A stretch of 45,069 nt of DNA, from IMG/VR virus record IMGVR_UViG_3300027974_002293, positions 1 through 45,069 of that record; one strand, given 5' to 3'. Of the stretch, positions 43,345 to 45,069 are shown in pieces (position 1 is the stretch's first letter; every line of letters begins with the position of its first letter). This DNA is from a virus. A model generated the notes under the pieces. It saw only the letters and a program-made list of their open reading frames with translations. It did no database searches and had not been told where the DNA came from. The position numbers were made by a program, and so were the translations under genes.

Positions 43345-44024
43345 TAATTGTCTTGTTGAATTTTATTTCTAAGAGCAACAATCTCTTCTCTGATGATTCT
43401 CTTATCGTTTTCATTTTCCATTCTTTCATGCAATGTGGCAAGAATTTCGAAAATATTGATGTTGTAGATTCCTTGATTATCTCTTGAATCTTTGACCATT
43501 AATATTTTGGTGATAAGTTTTTCTACCATTGATGCTCTTTTAAGTTTCATTTCTGAATTTTTTGAGCAATCAATTCCTCTTACATCATCAAGTTCTACAA
43601 GCAAAGCCGTTAGCGCTAAATGATGTTCTCTAAATATCCAAGGAGCAATAAGTTCTTCTCTTTGCTCGTAGTTTTTTAATCCTGATGTGGAAATCTTTTT
43701 TAAATCGCAGTGTTGCTCCATATGGGTATTGATCTGCATCCAGTTTAATTGGGCATCATAATACTCGGCAAAAAATCTTATAACTGCTTGGTTTTTTCTT
43801 CCAGATTCAAGATAAACGTGTTCTAATAAATCACGGAATGGAGATGTGCATAAAGCGCATCTTGGCTCGACAAATTGAGGATAAGAAATATCGCTCATAC
43901 TGTCAGGAGGAAGAGGCTTGAGTGGCTTGTCTGTTTCTTTTAGATCTCTGAAATATCTAGTGGGTTTTTTTGGACCATCATCGGGAACAATCAAAGCGTC
44001 AATTGTTTCTTTATTATCTTCCAT
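43344..44024 (-). CDS. Putative terminase small subunit (226 aa)
   Basis: Immediately upstream of and coupled to the large terminase. After a Pro/Lys-rich leader, residues 56-106 show CALC, then FRDLLEHVYL and AVIRFFAEYYDAQLNWMQI (helix-turn-helix-like), then H101, H105 and C106, a zinc-stabilised DNA-binding layout seen in TerS-like proteins. The C-terminal helices (about 150-220) could oligomerise. It begins under a TATAAT promoter with no leader. Recognition of packaging DNA is inferred from context and motif, not proven. Confidence 0.65.
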   Translation of the reverse strand: MEDNKETIDALIVPDDGPKKPTRYFRDLKETDKPLKPLPPDSMSDISYPQFVEPRCALCTSPFRDLLEHVYLESGRKNQAVIRFFAEYYDAQLNWMQINTHMEQHCDLKKISTSGLKNYEQREELIAPWIFREHHLALTALLVELDDVRGIDCSKNSEMKLKRASMVEKLITKILMVKDSRDNQGIYNINIFEILATLHERMENENDKRIIREEIVALRNKIQQDN

Positions 44025-44030
44025 TTACTC

Positions 44031-44036
44031 ATTATA
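44031..44036 (-). promoter_or_regulatory. -10-like TATAAT promoter of terminase operon
   Basis: The minus strand reads TTGTATAATGAGTAAATG. The hexamer ends 6 nt before the TerS ATG, so the message would be leaderless or nearly so. It lies between the upstream terminator hairpin and the gene. Confidence 0.6.
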
Positions 44037-44039
44037 CAA

Positions 44040-44073
44040 AATAAACAAGCCGCATATTTGCGGCTTGTTTATT
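44040..44073 (-). terminator. Terminator after the 237-aa gene
   Basis: 15-bp stem (44040-44054 with 44059-44073) around a TATT loop with a GC-rich core GCCGCA/TGCGGC. Strong hairpin separating the 237-aa gene from the terminase promoter. Confidence 0.85.
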
Positions 44074-44088
44074 AATTTCAAGATATAA

Positions 44089-44802
44089 CTAATCTGCTAA
44101 AGCTCTTTTAAGCCTTTGATATGGAGAAACTGAATCTGCTGCCTTGACAAGATACTCATCTGCTAGGCCGAAATCAGCGTAGTTCCCTTCGTTAAATTTA
44201 TTGCTTGAAGAAGTTGCTGAAGACAAATCAACTTCAGCTGTGCCTTTTCTCATTGATACAACATACTTATTGTTTGATGCTGTTTTGATTTCTGCATCTT
44301 GTGATTGAGCAATTAAGACATTGTTCAATAAAGTTTCTTCAATGAAAGGCTTGAGGGCAACGTGTAAATTGTCCATGCCAACTCTTGTAGACTTAGCCAT
44401 TTCAGCCCATCTTTGCCATTGAGATAAACCCTTTTCATCTGTCTTAACAATTGAATGTGGTCCAGTGCAAAGTTTCTTGACAAATTCTTTAGCTGACAAT
44501 TTAGTAAGAGTTTTTTCAATTATAGGAGCGCAATCAGAGTACCTAGTAGGAACGACAGAAACTTCAATCGCATCTCTTTGTTTGACTTTTTCAGCAGAGT
44601 CAAATAACTTGGAAGCAACTCTATTAGCAATGTCCAAATCAAAATTGTCGGCTGCAAGTAATTCTACAACTTCGGACTTATCAAAACCTTGATTTTTATA
44701 TTTTTGTGCTTGGCTATTGGCTACAACAAAAACACCATCATGATGTGAGCGTAATTCATTGCGCCAGTTGTAAATCATGTCATTTGAATTGTTTTCAGAC
44801 AT
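44089..44802 (-). CDS. Protein of unknown function upstream of terminase (237 aa)
   Basis: Strong Shine-Dalgarno (AGGGGAAAG). The N-terminal half is helical with two short helix pairs (SEVVELLAADNFDLDIANRV, reminiscent of a UBA- or HTH-like three-helix fold). The centre has LSAKEFVKKLCTGP and LSQWQRWAEMAKS. The C-terminus has EIKTASNNK and VKAADSVSPYQRLKRAL, motifs shared with head proteins. Bracketed by two terminators, so it is its own transcription unit. Function unknown; possibly a head or regulatory protein. Confidence 0.55.
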   Translation of the reverse strand: MSENNSNDMIYNWRNELRSHHDGVFVVANSQAQKYKNQGFDKSEVVELLAADNFDLDIANRVASKLFDSAEKVKQRDAIEVSVVPTRYSDCAPIIEKTLTKLSAKEFVKKLCTGPHSIVKTDEKGLSQWQRWAEMAKSTRVGMDNLHVALKPFIEETLLNNVLIAQSQDAEIKTASNNKYVVSMRKGTAEVDLSSATSSSNKFNEGNYADFGLADEYLVKAADSVSPYQRLKRALAD

Positions 44803-44856
44803 TATCTTTCCCCTAAGATTTTTTTTTGAATTCCACTAAAAAGGACTTAAATAAAT

Positions 44857-44895
44857 AAAACCTCTAGACGTACTTTTAATGTCTCAGAGGTTTTT
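44857..44895 (-). terminator. Terminator after sigma-like gene
   Basis: AAAACCTCT pairs with AGAGGTTTT, with an inner AGAC/GTCT stem and a one-base bulge. T-rich sequence on both sides. Positioned to end transcription of the gene whose 3' end is at 44941. Confidence 0.75.
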
Positions 44896-44940
44896 GTGGA
44901 ACATATTTATATAATACGAGAAATCAAAAAATATATTCCA

Positions 44941-45069
44941 TTAATCGAAAAGAAAGTCTTTACCTAATATATTTTTCATTTGCTCAAGCGCTTTAGACAA
45001 TCTTTTTGAAAATGCTCCTTGAGTAATGCCTAGCTTTTCAGATGCTTCTTTCTGATCCAATTGTTCAAA
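44941..45069 (-). CDS. C-terminal end of sigma-factor region 4-like HTH protein, partial
   Basis: Only the last 42 residues lie in the window; the gene runs off the right edge. The minus-strand frame ends at TAA 44941-44943 and reads FEQLDQKEASEKLGITQGAF, then SKRLSKALEQMKNIL. This is the sigma-70 region 4 helix-turn-helix pattern (LDQKEASEKLGIT as helix-turn, QGAFSKRLSKAL as recognition helix). It could be a phage late sigma factor for the TATAAT sites. A generic HTH protein is the alternative. Confidence 0.6.
   Translation of the reverse strand, partial: FEQLDQKEASEKLGITQGAFSKRLSKALEQMKNILGKDFLFD

Overview
The window is part of a tailed double-stranded DNA phage (Caudoviricetes) genome, AT-rich and tightly packed. 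Large terminase, portal, prohead protease and an HK97-type major capsid protein lie together. Very long head ORFs (portal 793 aa, protease/scaffold fusion 1379 aa) and about 17 kb given to sugar metabolism suggest a large or jumbo phage. The host cannot be named; surface-polysaccharide genes fit a bacterium with an O-antigen or other heteropolysaccharide, probably Gram-negative. No tRNA, rRNA, CRISPR array, IS element or intron was seen. No gap between genes exceeds 300 bases.

Left block (1-6150, plus strand): a partial fibre/baseplate-like structural gene, two tail-tube-like proteins that look distantly related to each other, and two small genes, packed with ATGA or TGATG junctions.

Middle block (6130-23782): about 20 sugar and lipid modification genes in two divergent operons that start from a 37-bp promoter region (12895-12931). 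The leftward operon holds an RmlB-like dehydratase, HpcH/HpaI-type aldolase, SDR, AroB-like sugar-phosphate cyclase, acetolactate-synthase-like TPP enzyme, NAD-dependent epimerase and glycosyltransferase. The rightward operon holds a small helical protein, two paralogous CgeB-like glycosyltransferases, four NAD-dependent epimerase-like proteins, a minimal two-subunit TPP enzyme, a PLP enzyme with His in place of the Schiff-base Lys (3-deoxysugar dehydratase type), an HldE-like kinase, an Mpo1/DUF962 protein, a PhyH-type dioxygenase and a methyltransferase-like protein. A strong bidirectional terminator ends it. Together they could make and attach an unusual deoxy, branched or cyclic sugar and perhaps modify a lipid chain, altering the surface of the infected cell or the virion.

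Right block (23833-45069, minus strand): head and packaging genes. In transcription order: end of a sigma-factor-like protein, unknown 237-aa protein, TerS candidate, TerL, several unknown head-associated proteins, a DUF192 region with no usable start codon, acidic unknown proteins, portal, protease/scaffold fusion, acidic scaffold-like protein, decoration candidate and major capsid protein. The portal carries a C-terminal DUF559/Vsr-like nuclease domain. Several head proteins carry Cys/His zinc-site signatures and a recurring [hydrophobic]-[K/R]-T-A motif.

Five starts across these blocks are preceded by GTATAAT or GTATAAA ending 6-7 nt before the ATG, with no -35 or ribosome-binding site. 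This suggests a phage late promoter that makes leaderless messages.
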